A stretch of 5,544 nucleotides of DNA from an uncultured Tolumonas sp. GTDB taxonomy: Bacteria; Pseudomonadota; Gammaproteobacteria; Enterobacterales; Aeromonadaceae. Made by a program: the position numbers and the translations under genes. A model generated the notes under the pieces. The model was not told the origin of the DNA and made no database searches. It saw only the letters and a list, made by a program, of their open reading frames with translations. The DNA lies in NCBI GenBank assembly GCA_903931645.1, contig CAIZDF010000105.1, positions 1-5,544 on the forward strand. Direction: 5' to 3'. This document shows, piece by piece, positions 4,939 to 5,544 of this stretch. Each line of letters begins with the position of its first letter. The first letter of the stretch is position 1.

Positions 4939-5544
4939 ATGAGTGCATATGACAAAATGGTGACGATGATTGAAGACACAGTCACGCCACTGGCCGCCAA
5001 ACTGGGGCAACAGAAATACATCACGTCCATCCGTGATGGTTTTATCGCTGCACTGCCGTTTATGATTGTCGGTAGTTTCATGCTGGTATTTATATTTCCA
5101 CCGTTTGATCCGGAAACCAAATGGGGCTTTGCGCGGGCGTGGCTAGATTTTGCCAAAACCTACCAAAACCAGCTGTTGTTGCCTTTCCAACTCAGTATGG
5201 GGGTGATGACCCTGTTCATTTCCGTCGGTGTTGCCGCCAGTTTAGGTCGTCACTATAAACTGGACCCCATCACCACCGGTTTGTTGTCACTGATGTCGTT
5301 CTTGTTGGTCGCGGCACCCATTAAAGATGGTTCTATTTCAACGCAATATTTCTCGGGTCAAGGGATCTTTACCGCGCTGATCTGTGCGATCTATTCCACT
5401 GAGGTGTATGCGTTCCTGAAACGTAAAAACATCACCATCCGTCTGCCAGAACAAGTGCCCACTGGTGTAGCACGTTCATTTGAAGTGTTGATCCCAGTAT
5501 TGGTGATCATTCTGACTCTGCATCCGCTGAATCTGTTTATCGAA
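4939..5544 (+). CDS. PTS EIIC permease, lactose/cellobiose/chitobiose family (cut by right edge)
   Basis: This is the membrane permease partner of the IIB encoded immediately upstream. The first 202 residues are present and the frame is open to the window edge; the family length of about 430-450 predicts roughly as much again outside. ATG 4939 has AAAGG 8 nt upstream. Landmarks are RDGF (32-35), PFMIVGS (40-46), hydrophobic segments at about 36-54, 86-102, 112-127 and 141-160, and IRLPEQVP (167-174), which precedes the next membrane segment. The sugar-contacting GIHG and INEP motifs would lie past the edge, so catalytic integrity cannot be judged. It shares many aligned positions with the minus-strand IIC gene (for example PLA, RDGF, PF-IVGS, and I-PDEVP/LPEQVP), so the two are paralogues. 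The operon probably continues rightwards, possibly to IIA or a phospho-glycosidase (inference). Confidence 0.93.
   Translation, partial: MSAYDKMVTMIEDTVTPLAAKLGQQKYITSIRDGFIAALPFMIVGSFMLVFIFPPFDPETKWGFARAWLDFAKTYQNQLLLPFQLSMGVMTLFISVGVAASLGRHYKLDPITTGLLSLMSFLLVAAPIKDGSISTQYFSGQGIFTALICAIYSTEVYAFLKRKNITIRLPEQVPTGVARSFEVLIPVLVIILTLHPLNLFIE

Noticed and set aside
4764..5156. Minus-strand 130-codon frame across the IIB/IIC junction
   Set aside because: It overlaps two well-supported genes on the opposite strand and spans their intergenic gap; its translation has no recognisable domain.

Overview
The window looks like chromosomal DNA of a moderate-GC gammaproteobacterium. The evidence is a ChbB/ChbC-type sugar phosphotransferase (PTS) locus, an AscG/GalR-like LacI-family repressor, a near-consensus CRP site and sigma-70-like promoters. 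Aeromonadales, Vibrionales or Enterobacterales would all fit; the sequence alone does not settle the genus. The left third is AT-rich and reads as the end of an integrated mobile element. From about position 1900 rightwards the base composition is more balanced and the genes look like host sugar-uptake genes.

Left part (1 to about 1900): a small ORF open to the left edge has a ribbon-helix-helix-like C-terminus and is followed by a perfect hairpin. After an AT-rich gap without a convincing gene comes a complete minus-strand tyrosine recombinase of the P4-like/Arm-DNA-binding (DUF4102) type. Upstream of it are a plausible promoter and a cluster of short AT-rich repeats, the usual place for an attachment region. 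A terminator at 1901-1928 points away from any gene in the window and probably marks host sequence just past the element boundary.

Right part (1968 to 5544): a LacI-family repressor (minus), a PTS IIC permease of the lactose/cellobiose/diacetylchitobiose family (minus), and, divergently, a IIB gene (plus) followed by a second, paralogous IIC gene (plus) cut by the right edge. Two operator-like palindromes of almost the same sequence occur, one in front of lacI and one in front of the IIB-IIC operon. A CRP site lies upstream of the second. The simplest reading is a carbon-catabolite-controlled beta-diglucoside or chitobiose-type uptake locus. The LacI protein would repress itself and the IIB-IIC operon until the (phospho)sugar arrives. 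No IIA gene or phospho-beta-glycosidase is visible; they may lie beyond the right edge.

I found no radically new system. The observations most worth a second look are the matched operator pair, the 38-bp composite palindrome before lacI, the two divergent IIC paralogues sharing one visible IIB, and the element boundary near 1745-1930.
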